The notes below the pieces were generated by a model, which did no database searches, was not told where the DNA came from, and worked only from the letters and a program-made list of their open reading frames with translations. Source: VFKU01 sp964411925 (GTDB taxonomy: Bacteria; Hydrogenedentota; Hydrogenedentia; Hydrogenedentales; GCA-2746185). Taken from it: DNA of 57,447 nucleotides. Position 1 is the first letter of the stretch. Each line of letters opens with the position of its first letter. Both the position numbers and the translations under genes were made by a program. Shown piece after piece: positions 1-8,681 of the stretch. Location: assembly GCA_964411925.1 (NCBI GenBank), contig CAYPNI010000009.1:1-57447 (forward strand), written 5' to 3'.

Positions 1-906
1 GGTCCGCATAACCCTGAGGCGACGTACGTCGAGCACAAGTTCAAGGAGAGCACGTTCGACACGGGAGAGATTCTGCTGAACTTCGCCGAGGCCGGCTCGG
101 ACGGGAATCCGGCGCTACTCCTCATCCCCGGGCAAACCGAATCCTGGTGGGGATACGAAGAGGCGATGACGCTGCTTCAGGATCATTTCCATGTCTTCGC
201 GGTCGATCTGCGTGGCCAGGGGCGGTCGTCGCGCACGCCGGGACGCTACACGCTCGATAACATCGGCAATGACCTGGTGCGCTTCATCGCGCTGCACATC
301 AAACGTCCCGTCGTCGTCAGCGGGCTGTCGTCCGGCGGCCTCGTGTCCGCGTGGCTCTCGGCCTACGCGCCGCCGGGGATGGTCCGCGGCGCAATCTTCG
401 AGGACCCGCCGTTCTTCAGTTCGCAGGTGAATCCCGCCGTCGGGCCGGGCATCGAGAAGAGTATCGTCGGTCCGATATTCGCCCGGTTCAGCGAATACCT
501 CGGCGATCAGTGGAGCATCGGCAACTGGGACGGCATGTCGGGCGCGGGCGGGCCGGGCCGATCCGGGAGCGGTCCGCCGCAGAATCTCAAGGAGTACGAC
601 CCGGAATGGGCGAAGGCGTTCATCACCGGCACGATCATGGTGGGTTGCGACCACGTTCAACTGCTTTCGAGCGTGAAGGTGCCCGTGCTTTACACGCACC
701 ATCGGCGCGCGGTGAATCCGCAATCGGGCGTGCTGGTTGGCGCGAGTTCCGACGAGCAGGCGCAACGCGTCCGGGAGCTCGTGTCCGGCGCGGGCCATCC
801 CTTCGAGTATCGATCGTTTCCGGCGATGGGCCACAACATGCACGACGAAGATCCGGAGGGGTACGCGAAGATCGTGATCGAATGGGCGGGCACGCTTCCT
901 GAGTAG
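1..906 (+). CDS. alpha/beta hydrolase, 5' truncated by window edge
   Basis: The frame is open from the first base, so the true start lies outside the window; the first internal ATG (166) would cut off part of the fold. The visible part has the oxyanion region (LIPGQ), a strand and turn ending in DLRGQGRSS, the nucleophile elbow GLSSGG with the catalytic serine, and a C-terminal GH (AMGHNMH) that would supply the catalytic histidine. This is a typical serine hydrolase core of the epoxide-hydrolase/esterase type. Substrate cannot be read from the sequence. It ends 38 bases before the next gene, which also carries an alpha/beta hydrolase domain, so the two may be co-transcribed. Confidence 0.8.
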   Translation, partial: GPHNPEATYVEHKFKESTFDTGEILLNFAEAGSDGNPALLLIPGQTESWWGYEEAMTLLQDHFHVFAVDLRGQGRSSRTPGRYTLDNIGNDLVRFIALHIKRPVVVSGLSSGGLVSAWLSAYAPPGMVRGAIFEDPPFFSSQVNPAVGPGIEKSIVGPIFARFSEYLGDQWSIGNWDGMSGAGGPGRSGSGPPQNLKEYDPEWAKAFITGTIMVGCDHVQLLSSVKVPVLYTHHRRAVNPQSGVLVGASSDEQAQRVRELVSGAGHPFEYRSFPAMGHNMHDEDPEGYAKIVIEWAGTLPE

Positions 907-944
907 TGCTGGTCCCACGTCGTACGCCTCCTGCAGAGGGCATC

Positions 945-3116
945 ATGAACCGTAGCGGGCGAGCACTGATATGCACGCGAGCGATTTGTCTCGCGCTGAT
1001 CTCTTTCGCCGCAGTCCCGATCGCCGCCGAGGTCCACCGGCTCGACGTGCGCGGGGCGACGCTTCACGTGGAAGCCGACGGGCCACTGGGCGCGCCGGCG
1101 GTCTTGCTCTGGAACGGCGCAGCGTGCACGACGCGCATGTGGGACAACGTCGTCCCCCGGCTCTCCGACCGATTTCGCGTCATCCGGTTCGACGTGCGCG
1201 GCACGGGCCAGTCCACGCCCAGCGCGTCGGACGCCGGCTACACATTCGAGATCTACTCGGGCGACGCGGTGGCCATTCTCGACCACTTCGGCTACGACAC
1301 TTCTATTGTGTGGTCGATGGCCTGGGGCTCGCGCGCGGCGATTGCGTATGCCGCGTTGCACCCCGAGCGTGTCGCGCTCCTCGCCCTCTATGATGCGAGC
1401 GTCGATCCCGCGAATCGCCAGGCCCAGATTGATGGACGCGAGCGTGCGCTCAAGGTCCAGGAAGCCGCGGGGATTCCCGTCATCTCCAGACCGGACGGCT
1501 GGAACCGGAACCTCGACGAGGCCGAAATAGAGAAGGCGCTTGGCGCGGCCGAGGCCTTCGGCGATCTGAGGCCGTTGTTGTCAAAAATCCCAGCCCCGAC
1601 CTTCGTGTGTACGGGCAACTTCGATCCGAATCTCGCGTCGAGCCGAGTCATCGCGCAGGAGATCCCGAACGCACGGCTCGAAGTGATGCCAAATGTCGGT
1701 CACGGATCGGTGCTGCAACGGCCCGATCTGACTACTGAGCTGTTCCTCGGCTTCGTCGGTGAGCACAGCGACATCCTGCCGGTCGGCTGGGCGCGCACCT
1801 CGACACGAACTGTTGACGGGGAATACATTTCCTGGCGCGAGCGCATCATTGACGATTCCGAGTCTAGTCGTGCCGAGATCAGCGGCAGCGACGGCCTGGT
1901 GATGGGCGATCTCGATGGCGACGGACACGAAGACATCGTCTCGGTGCACGAGTCGGACACGACCTACGACGGTCAGCCCGAAGGCCAGATCCGGATCGCG
2001 TTCGGTTCCGCCGATCCGAACGCGTGGATCAACGTCGCGCTGGCCGATGGACCCGAAGCGGCCGCCGCGGAGGACGCGGCGATCGGTGATCTGAACGGCG
2101 ATGGTCATCCCGATGTTGTGGCTGCGTGCGAACTCGCGCACTTGATCTACTTCGAAAACCCGGGAGGCGAAGCGCGGAGCAAGCCCTGGCGGCGCGTCAT
2201 TCCCGGCGTAACCGAGAACCGCGGTTCATACATTCGCGTGTTCGTCGCGGATTTCAACGGCGACGGCAAACTGGAGGTTGTCGCACCGAACAAGGGCGCG
2301 CAGAATCCCGCGCTGGACACGAAGGAAAAACACCCCATTTCGATTTTCGAAATCGTCGGTGACGCGCTGGAGGGTAACTGGAGAGAGCACGAGCTTGGCC
2401 GCTACATCATTCCGCAGAACGCGCACCCGGTGGACCTCGACAGCGACGGCGACATGGACATCGTCGGCGGGTCGCGCGGCGAGCGGCGCGTCATGTGGTT
2501 CGAGAACCTCGGCGGAGAGGGATTCAACTTCGCGGAGCGTCGAATCGACATCGACGGCGGCGAGGCCGGCGGGTTCAACATGGACTTCGCGGATCTGAAT
2601 CACGACGGCCGGCTGGACATCGTGCTCGCGTTTGGACTGACGGACCTCGGCTGGATCGAGCAACCGGCGGCCACAACGGACCGTTGGACGGCGCACTCCA
2701 TCGGCACCTTCGCGCCGGACAGCATGATCAGCGTGACAGTGGCCGACATCAACGGGGACGGCGCGCTCGATGTCATGGCCGGCGGCTACAGCCGCGGCCC
2801 GCGGGACCGCGACGGCGACCTGACGCCGAACGACAGCCTGGGCCGGATCGGCTGGTTCGAGCAGCCCGCCGACCCGGCAGGCCAGTGGATTCGCCACGAC
2901 GTCTCGCGGCGCAAGCGGGGCATGTTCGATAAATTCGTCGCGCGCGACCTCGACCGCGACGGCGATATGGACTTCGTGGGTACGCGCGGAAACAGCGAGC
3001 CCTACGACGGCGTGTTCTGGCTCGAACAGGTTCGCAGCGACGCGCCGGGGATCGCGTTTCAGCGTGAGCGGGCGGACGACAGCCGGGAAATGCGGCTTCC
3101 GGTGACTCGAAAGTAG
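945..3116 (+). CDS. exported alpha/beta hydrolase-like protein fused to FG-GAP/VCBS repeats
   Basis: I take the ATG at 945, preceded by a purine-rich GCAGAGGG, over the upstream GTG at 906, because it starts directly at a signal peptide (MNRSGRALICTRAICLALIS, ending near PIAA). About 260 residues of alpha/beta hydrolase fold follow (FDVRGTGQS, then C-terminal VGHGS). The rest carries about seven calcium-binding-type FG-GAP/VCBS motifs, such as DLDGDGHEDIV, DLNGDGHPDVV, DFNGDGKLEVV, DLNHDGRLDIV and DINGDGALDVM, expected to form a beta-propeller. The nucleophile elbow is degenerate: where GxSxG should lie the protein reads VWSMAWGS, with Met at the nucleophile position. The hydrolase part may therefore be a binding module. 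Probably periplasmic or surface located. Confidence 0.75.
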   Translation: MNRSGRALICTRAICLALISFAAVPIAAEVHRLDVRGATLHVEADGPLGAPAVLLWNGAACTTRMWDNVVPRLSDRFRVIRFDVRGTGQSTPSASDAGYTFEIYSGDAVAILDHFGYDTSIVWSMAWGSRAAIAYAALHPERVALLALYDASVDPANRQAQIDGRERALKVQEAAGIPVISRPDGWNRNLDEAEIEKALGAAEAFGDLRPLLSKIPAPTFVCTGNFDPNLASSRVIAQEIPNARLEVMPNVGHGSVLQRPDLTTELFLGFVGEHSDILPVGWARTSTRTVDGEYISWRERIIDDSESSRAEISGSDGLVMGDLDGDGHEDIVSVHESDTTYDGQPEGQIRIAFGSADPNAWINVALADGPEAAAAEDAAIGDLNGDGHPDVVAACELAHLIYFENPGGEARSKPWRRVIPGVTENRGSYIRVFVADFNGDGKLEVVAPNKGAQNPALDTKEKHPISIFEIVGDALEGNWREHELGRYIIPQNAHPVDLDSDGDMDIVGGSRGERRVMWFENLGGEGFNFAERRIDIDGGEAGGFNMDFADLNHDGRLDIVLAFGLTDLGWIEQPAATTDRWTAHSIGTFAPDSMISVTVADINGDGALDVMAGGYSRGPRDRDGDLTPNDSLGRIGWFEQPADPAGQWIRHDVSRRKRGMFDKFVARDLDRDGDMDFVGTRGNSEPYDGVFWLEQVRSDAPGIAFQRERADDSREMRLPVTRK

Positions 3117-3238
3117 GCGCCTCTGCGGCCCTGTACGCAGCGCCATCCGGAGCAAGCTGCTGCACGCACCTCGCCGGAGTACGCGCCGACTCGGTCTGCG
3201 GTCGCGATGCCCAGGTTCATCGGTATTGCCGGATTAGC

Positions 3239-4459
3239 TCAGGCGTTCAATCCGAAGCACGTGTCCCACCAGGATTCAACCGAGTCAGCGTGTCCCGCGC
3301 CCTCCAGGTATTTCATGTCGAGCTCGGACACACCATAGTCGTTACGATCTTCGTTGGCCTTCTCGCAGAAATAATTTGCAACGTGCACCGCGGTCAATGG
3401 AGTGAACTCGTCGTCGGCATCAAAGCTATAGAGTTCTTCAGGATATCCGGACGGGAAGGCATGATGGCTAATCGCTTTGACGACATCTTCGGGCAGCCCC
3501 CACAGATCCAACAGGTAGGCGCCCACCTCGGGGTGCGTCGCACCCACGACCGTGCGCTCCGCCTGAATGAGGGTCACCCCCTGCCTCTCGGCGAGCTCTA
3601 ATGCGATCTCGAACTCGTCTGGAAGATTCGCCGCCAGGATGAGCACACCGATATCGTGCAGCAGCCCGGCTGTGTACGACTCGTCGATCACTTTCAACTT
3701 CGCACCCGCGTTGGTCGCGATTCTGCGGGCACATTCCCCGACGGCGACGCAATGCTCCCACTGGGCGTGCATGTTGAGCTTCGACGAATAGCCCTTCTTG
3801 TCAATCTCGCTGAACAGTTGCGCCGCCAGCACGAAACTTTTGAGATTCTCCAGCCCGAGTGTGAAGGTCGCGTAATAAATGTTGGAGATGCGTTCTTTCG
3901 CGCCCCGGGTGTTGGCGAGCCTCAACACTTTTGATGTGAGTCCGGGATCCTTCGCCACCAGTTGCGCGACGCGTTCTATGGAGGGCGAGGGCGCGCTCAT
4001 CTCGCCGAGGATTTTCCAATACAGAACGGGGACCGATGGCAAGGAACCCAGTCGCAGAAGTGTCTTCCGTACTTTGGTGCTAGCCACCCGGCCGCGCAGG
4101 GAAAACGCGCGGGAGAGCACCTCTCTCAGAATCTCGGAATCCACCGGCTTGGTCAGGACCTGGTGGGCGACTACGGAGGCTTCGTGCAGCGTTTCTGAAT
4201 CGAGACGGGCGGAAAGCAGGATCCTGACAATCTCCGGATACCGCTCTCGCACGCGAGTCAGAAACTCAGATCCGGACAGGCCGGGCATTCGGAGATCCGA
4301 GACGATGACGTCGAACGATTCGTCGCGTCCTAACCGCGCCAGCGCCTCATCGCCACTACGACAGATCGAGATCTCGCAGGTGTTCCGTAGTGGATGCAGC
4401 GCGTGTTTGAACCCTTCCAGAACATTTGGCTCATCATCCACAAACAATACGCGGTTCAT
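3239..4459 (-). CDS. response regulator with HDOD output domain
   Basis: Start ATG at 4459 has GGGGGAG just upstream; a longer frame to 4558 has no signal. The 406-residue protein begins with a receiver domain (acidic pair D8-D9, phosphoacceptor D55 in VIVSDLRMPG, Lys in LTKPVD). From about residue 130 to 340 comes an HDOD domain with the family's degenerate HD-type helices (HAQWEHCVAVGECARRI, GLLHDIGVLIL). HDOD proteins are signalling outputs related to HD-GYP phosphodiesterases but usually lack their metal site. No sensor kinase is adjacent. An extended -10 promoter lies upstream at 4485-4493. The gene is on the same strand as the nitrogen genes but separated from them by over 300 bases. 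Confidence 0.85.
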   Translation of the reverse strand: MNRVLFVDDEPNVLEGFKHALHPLRNTCEISICRSGDEALARLGRDESFDVIVSDLRMPGLSGSEFLTRVRERYPEIVRILLSARLDSETLHEASVVAHQVLTKPVDSEILREVLSRAFSLRGRVASTKVRKTLLRLGSLPSVPVLYWKILGEMSAPSPSIERVAQLVAKDPGLTSKVLRLANTRGAKERISNIYYATFTLGLENLKSFVLAAQLFSEIDKKGYSSKLNMHAQWEHCVAVGECARRIATNAGAKLKVIDESYTAGLLHDIGVLILAANLPDEFEIALELAERQGVTLIQAERTVVGATHPEVGAYLLDLWGLPEDVVKAISHHAFPSGYPEELYSFDADDEFTPLTAVHVANYFCEKANEDRNDYGVSELDMKYLEGAGHADSVESWWDTCFGLNA

Positions 4460-4484
4460 AGCTCCCCCGGGCTCCGGCTGCGAA

Positions 4485-4493
4485 AGTATAACA
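4485..4493 (-). promoter_or_regulatory. extended -10 promoter of the HDOD regulator
   Basis: On the minus strand the sequence reads TGTTATACT, a TGn-TATACT extended -10 element, 26 bases before the ATG at 4459. No -35 hexamer sits at the usual distance, as is common for extended -10 promoters. With the hairpin at 4722-4745 this is all I see in the 319-base stretch 4460-4778. Confidence 0.45.
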
Positions 4494-4721
4494 AAAGGCA
4501 CTTCCGGGGGTCCGATATGGAACCGTCCAGGCGCATCACAGGTACCCGGTTCGGGCATTCAGCGGAGGAGACTTGCCCGGGATCTGGACGCACACCGTTC
4601 ATGGCGTAGATCGTCGCTGATCACTGAGGTGGAACCGCCGAGCCCGGCCCTTTTTTCTGATAGGCTCCTGCCAGATTGGTGCCCGCCAGCTCTGGCTGCG
4701 AAGCCCTCAAAAGCGGGCAGC

Positions 4722-4745
4722 GCGCTCTCCGTTTCCGGAGAACGC
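4722..4745 (-). terminator. possible terminator after the PII gene
   Basis: A hairpin with stem TCTCCG/CGGAGA, extended by GCG/CGC across one mismatch and closed by a TTTC loop, lies about 35 bases downstream of the PII stop. On the minus strand a short T-run (CTTTTG) follows after some ten bases, so intrinsic termination is possible but not textbook. Confidence 0.35.
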
Positions 4746-4778
4746 GCCGCCCTTGGACGGAGAGGGAGGCGTACGGGG

Positions 4779-5120
4779 CTAGCCGATGGCCTCCGCTCCA
4801 AGCTCACCCGTTCGAATGCGGACACATTCGGCCAGGTCGAGGACGAATATCTTGCCGTCGCCGATGGTCCCCGTGCGCGCGCCGCGCACGATGGAGTCGA
4901 TCGTCGTCTGAACGTAGTCTTCGTTCACGGCAATTTCGAGGCGCACTTTCTTGAGCAGGTTCACTTCAATGTCCGCGCCACGGTAGGACTCGTGGAACCC
5001 GCCCTGCGCGCCGCAGCCGAGCGCGTTGGTGACGGACATCTTCTTCACATCCGCCTCGAACAACGCCTGCTTGACCGCGTTGAGCCGCTCGGGCTGGATG
5101 TAGGCAATGATCAGTTTCAT
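4779..5120 (-). CDS. glnB: nitrogen regulatory protein PII (GlnB/GlnK family)
   Basis: The 113 residues match the full PII trimer subunit. The T-loop region reads GFHESYRGADIEVN, the B-loop TGTIGDGKIFV, and the C-loop region RIRTGE. PII senses 2-oxoglutarate and ATP/ADP and binds targets such as the ammonium channel. Tyr46 is present but position 51, the tyrosine uridylylated by GlnD in enterobacteria, is Ile, and position 49, phosphorylated as Ser in cyanobacteria, is Ala. Covalent control by either known route is therefore unlikely. The gene follows amt by 55 bases on the same strand, the usual amt-glnK pairing, so the main job is probably gating Amt. Confidence 0.95.
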   Translation of the reverse strand: MKLIIAYIQPERLNAVKQALFEADVKKMSVTNALGCGAQGGFHESYRGADIEVNLLKKVRLEIAVNEDYVQTTIDSIVRGARTGTIGDGKIFVLDLAECVRIRTGELGAEAIG

Positions 5121-5175
5121 CTAGTTCATCCTTGTATGAATCGGTTGAGAGTTCGAATTGAGCCGCCGCGGCCAA

Positions 5176-6564
5176 TCACGTGGTCGTGAAGATCTGGAAG
5201 CCGCTGTAGGCCTCCATGCCGTGTTCGCCCACGTCGAGCCCGCCGATCTCTTCCTTGGCGCTGACGCGCAGGCCCAGCGGGCTGTACTTGAGCGCGAGGA
5301 AGAAGATGAGCGCGGAGCCGAACGCGATGACGCCGTACGCGCCGATGCCGATGAGCTGCGCGATCACTTCCGGCGCGCCGAAGATACCGGCCGCGAGCGT
5401 GCCCCAGATGCCGCAGACGAGGTGGACCGAGAGAGCGCCCACCGGGTCGTCGAGCTTGAGCTTGTCGAAGCCGAGCACCGAGAAGACCACGATGACGCCG
5501 GCGATCGCGCCGATGAGCATCGCTTCGTACACGGTGACCTGGTCCGCGCCGGCCGTGATGCCGACGAGGCCCGCGAGCGAACCGTTCAGCACCATCGAGA
5601 AGTCCGGCTTTTTCTGGACGATCCAGGTGGTGAACATGGCGCCGATGATGCCCGTGGCCGCGGCGAGGCTCGTCGTGACCAGCACGAGCGATACCGCCGC
5701 CGGGTCGCCGCTCAGCACGGAGCCGCCGTTGAACCCGAACCAGCCGAGCCACAGCAGGAACACGCCGATCGTCGCCAGCGGCATGCTGTGGCCGGAGATG
5801 GCCTTGGTCTGGCCGTTCACGTACTTGCCGATGCGCGGCCCGAGCACAATCACCCCCGCGAGCGCACCCCAACCACCGACCGAGTGCACGAGGGTCGATC
5901 CGGCGAAATCGTAGAAGCCGAGGTCATTCAACCACCCGCCGCCCCATTTCCACGAACCTGCGAAGGGATAAATGATCCCCACGAAGAACACGGTGAAGAT
6001 CAGGAAGGAACTGAGCTTGATGCGCTCGGCCACCGCTCCGGACACGATCGTCGCGGCGGTCGCGGCGAACATCGCCTGGAACAGGAAGTCCGTCCAGTAG
6101 GTGTAGCCGCCGCCGACGTACTCGATCGTCTGGCCGGCGTCGCCCGGATCGATGATGAACCCGGCGAACCCGAACCATCCCGGAATGTAATTAAAATCGC
6201 CGGGATACATCAGGTTGAACCCGATGAACGCGTACGTCACCAACCCGATGGCGGGGACGGCCGTGTTCTTGAACAGGATGTTCACGCTGTTCTTCGCGCG
6301 CGTGAGCCCCGTCTCGAGTGTCGCGAATCCCAGGTGCATGATGAACACCAGGAACGTGGACACCATCATCCAGATGTTGTTTGCGGCGAACAGCGCGTCG
6401 TCCGGAGTCACCGGCGCCGCTTCTTCTTCCGCTTCAGGCGGTGCTGCCTCGACCACGTCGGCCGCGGCTTCCTCGGCCCACGCGACAGTCGGAACGAAGA
6501 ACGCTCCCCCGGCTGCCATCAGCAGCGCAAGGCACGCCGCCCATCGATACCACGTCATACTCAT
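5176..6564 (-). CDS. amt: ammonium transporter (Amt/AmtB family)
   Basis: A 462-residue polytopic membrane protein. A cleavable-looking leader (residues 1-31, ending VAWAEE) and an acidic Ala/Glu-rich linker precede about 11 transmembrane helices. Amt signatures include FAGSTLVHSVGGWGALAG with the first pore histidine, GHSMPLATIGVFLLWLGWFG, and VHLVCGIWGTLA with the second pore histidine. The cytoplasmic C-terminal tail (EEIGGLDVGEHGMEAY) is the part PII normally contacts. The ATG at 6564 has GAAGGAGAG six to eight bases upstream. Expression is probably sigma-54 dependent: a perfect -24/-12 promoter lies at 6736-6751 with two palindromic enhancer-like sites behind it. It is first in an operon with the PII gene. 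Confidence 0.96.
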   Translation of the reverse strand: MSMTWYRWAACLALLMAAGGAFFVPTVAWAEEAAADVVEAAPPEAEEEAAPVTPDDALFAANNIWMMVSTFLVFIMHLGFATLETGLTRAKNSVNILFKNTAVPAIGLVTYAFIGFNLMYPGDFNYIPGWFGFAGFIIDPGDAGQTIEYVGGGYTYWTDFLFQAMFAATAATIVSGAVAERIKLSSFLIFTVFFVGIIYPFAGSWKWGGGWLNDLGFYDFAGSTLVHSVGGWGALAGVIVLGPRIGKYVNGQTKAISGHSMPLATIGVFLLWLGWFGFNGGSVLSGDPAAVSLVLVTTSLAAATGIIGAMFTTWIVQKKPDFSMVLNGSLAGLVGITAGADQVTVYEAMLIGAIAGVIVVFSVLGFDKLKLDDPVGALSVHLVCGIWGTLAAGIFGAPEVIAQLIGIGAYGVIAFGSALIFFLALKYSPLGLRVSAKEEIGGLDVGEHGMEAYSGFQIFTTT

Positions 6565-6735
6565 TGCCCTCTCCTTCGGTGTCGTTCATCCCCGCTGCGC
6601 GGCGGATTTGTTTTCGTTGTTCACTGCGAAAGTCCACACGAACCGCCTCGGTGAGCTCACGCCGGTGCAGCCCGCGCCGGACCCGATCCGGGTCCTGCTT
6701 CCACGGACGTCCAATCCGCGAAGTTGATGTCGCAA

Positions 6736-6751
6736 TGCAACGGCCGTGCCA
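6736..6751 (-). promoter_or_regulatory. sigma-54 (-24/-12) promoter of amt-glnB
   Basis: Minus strand reads TGGCACGGCCGTTGCA: TGGCAC at -24, TTGCA at -12, and the invariant GG-N10-GC spacing. Transcription should start near 6726, giving a leader of about 160 bases before amt. With the enhancer pair this accounts for most of the 420-base gap 6565-6984; no riboswitch is evident in the leader. Confidence 0.85.
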
Positions 6752-6839
6752 CGCGGTCTGCCGCCAGCGTTGTGACGCGTATTGAGTTCGTTTCGAGAAT
6801 TCCGACGGGACAGAGAGGCTCGGTGGGCACCGAGAAATA

Positions 6840-6882
6840 CTACGCAAGCGTAGATTATGGAAACTTGCCTACGCCTGCGTAT
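6840..6882. promoter_or_regulatory. pair of palindromic enhancer sites for a sigma-54 activator
   Basis: Two copies of CTACGC-NN-GCGTAG, perfect at 6840-6853 and with one end mismatch at 6869-6882, have centres 29 bases apart. They lie about 120 and 150 bases upstream of the predicted amt start site, the usual position for enhancers of NtrC/NifA-type activators. The likely binder is the activator encoded immediately upstream (ends at 6985). The palindromes are seen in the sequence; the assignment to that activator is inference. Confidence 0.6.
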
Positions 6883-6984
6883 GAAATCATCCGGATCGAC
6901 ACGCGATGGTATGAGATTATGGCCGGATTCGGAGCTTCCGGGTGTGAACGCGCATACCGAAAGACCGGCGATGTCGCGTCAACG

Positions 6985-8547
6985 CTACCGAATGCGGGAG
7001 GTCTTGTACTCGCGGGGACTGATGCCGTGCTTTTCGACGCGCAGGCCCATGATGCGCTCACTGACGCCGAGGGCTTTCGCCGCCTTGCTCTTGTTTCCGC
7101 GGCAGTTCTTGAGCGCCTCGACGATCATCTCCTTTTCGACGCGGTCAAGCGTCTCCTGGAGCGTGCCCTTCATCACGGTGTTGCTTGCCTCGGCCGTCTG
7201 CAGCGTGGGCGGCAGGTGATGCCCGTGGACCACGTCGTCCTGGCTCAAGAGCACCGCGCGCTCGATGACGTTTTCGAGCTCGCGGACGTTCCCCGGCCAG
7301 TGATAGCTCGAGAGCATGTCGATCGCCGGCGTGGACATCCGGCGAATCTGTTTTCCGTTCGCCTTGCTGTACTTGTCCACGAAATGATTCGCGAGTTCCA
7401 GAATATCCGTCCGCCGTTCGCGCAACGCGGGGATGTGAATCGGGAACACGTTCAGCCGGTAGAACAAGTCCTGCCGAAATTCGCTCTTCTCGATCTGCTC
7501 TTCGAGGTTCCGGTTCGTGGCCGCGATGACGCGCACGTTGACCTCGACCGTCTCCGTGCCGCCGACGCGCTCGAACTCGCGTTCCTGCAGAACGCGCAGC
7601 AGGCGGATTTGCGTGTGCGGCGAGAGGTCGCCGATTTCATCGAGGAAAATCGTGCCGCCGTGGGCCAACTCGAAGCGCCCCTTTCGCCGCGTCGTGGCGC
7701 CCGTAAATGCACCTTTTTCATGGCCAAATAGCTCACTTTCGATGAGTGTCTCCGGCAGCGCCCCGCAGTTGACCCGGACGAAGGGTTTCGATGCGCGCGG
7801 GCTGTTGTAGTGGATGGAATGCGCCACCAACTCCTTGCCCACGCCGCTTTCGCCGCGGATGAGTACCGTGGTGTCGCTCGGCGCGACCTGTGCGACGAGG
7901 TCGAACACATTCTGGATCGCGCTGGATCGGCCGATGATGTTCGCCGGCCGGAAGCGATCGCGCAGCTCATCCTGGAGGCGCTGGTTCTCCGCCATCAGGA
8001 CCTGCTGACCCTGGATGACCTCCTGGCGCAGGCGCACGGCCTGGGCGATGAGTGACGCGATGACGGACATCAGCCGGACGTCTTCGTCAAGCGACACGTT
8101 GCTGTCGAAAAGGTGGTCCACGCTGAGCGTGCCGATCGTCTCGTTGCCGATTTTGATTGGCACGCAGATGAACGAGAGCTCGCGCCGATCCAGGTCCTGC
8201 CGGGATCGTGTTCGGTTGAGGAACAACGGCTCCTCGGACACCTTGGGCACGGCGACGGCCCGGCCCGTGCGAACGACCTGGCCGGTCACGCCCTCGCTCA
8301 TGTGGTAGCGGCCCCGGCGGCGCTCGTCCTCGCTGAGGCCGTGCGCGGCCTCGATGTAGAGCTGGCCGGTGTCGCGGTCGATAAGCGTCAGGGTGCCGCG
8401 CATCATGCCGGTGTGCTTGGCCATGGCCTTGAGCACGGACTGGACGACATCACGCAGATCGATGCTCTGCTCGAGAATCTGGCTGATCTCGAAGAGCAGG
8501 GTGAGTTCGGACGGATCGGTGCGTACTTTGGTGGAAACGCTACTCAT
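6985..8547 (-). CDS. sigma-54-dependent transcriptional activator (GAF-AAA+-Fis HTH, NifA-like)
   Basis: Domain order is N-terminal GAF (about the first 170 residues), AAA+ sigma-54 interaction domain (Walker A GESGVGKE, the GAFTGA loop in EKGAFTGATTRRKGRF, Walker B IFLDEIGD, arginine-finger region SEFRQDLFYRLNVFPIHIPALRER), then a Fis-type HTH (NKSKAAKALGVSERIM). This matches NifA and related activators with a GAF rather than a receiver domain. The frame continues upstream to a GTG at 8616, but a sigma-54 promoter at 8623-8638 would start transcription near 8612, so the ATG at 8547 (MSSVSTK) is the more likely start; its ribosome site is weak. The gene lies directly upstream of amt-glnB and is the obvious candidate to activate it. 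Nothing here suggests nitrogen fixation. Confidence 0.9.
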   Translation of the reverse strand: MSSVSTKVRTDPSELTLLFEISQILEQSIDLRDVVQSVLKAMAKHTGMMRGTLTLIDRDTGQLYIEAAHGLSEDERRRGRYHMSEGVTGQVVRTGRAVAVPKVSEEPLFLNRTRSRQDLDRRELSFICVPIKIGNETIGTLSVDHLFDSNVSLDEDVRLMSVIASLIAQAVRLRQEVIQGQQVLMAENQRLQDELRDRFRPANIIGRSSAIQNVFDLVAQVAPSDTTVLIRGESGVGKELVAHSIHYNSPRASKPFVRVNCGALPETLIESELFGHEKGAFTGATTRRKGRFELAHGGTIFLDEIGDLSPHTQIRLLRVLQEREFERVGGTETVEVNVRVIAATNRNLEEQIEKSEFRQDLFYRLNVFPIHIPALRERRTDILELANHFVDKYSKANGKQIRRMSTPAIDMLSSYHWPGNVRELENVIERAVLLSQDDVVHGHHLPPTLQTAEASNTVMKGTLQETLDRVEKEMIVEALKNCRGNKSKAAKALGVSERIMGLRVEKHGISPREYKTSRIR

Positions 8548-8622
8548 GGGCGCTTGAAAACCTACATTCTGGTATGGCTCGTCGGGTAATTCGACGAAAT
8601 CGTAATCCATGAACACGGAAAA

Positions 8623-8638
8623 TGCAAAAAGGTTGCCA
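8623..8638 (-). promoter_or_regulatory. sigma-54 promoter of the activator gene
   Basis: Minus strand reads TGGCAACCTTTTTGCA, with GG-N10-GC spacing; only the last base of the -24 hexamer departs from TGGCAC. The start site would fall near 8612. It suggests the activator gene is itself under sigma-54 control. No copy of the CTACGC palindrome was seen near it. Confidence 0.6.
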
Positions 8639-8681
8639 ACTCAAAAACGCGGCAGTCCGGGCTGCGGTGGCCTGACTGGGT

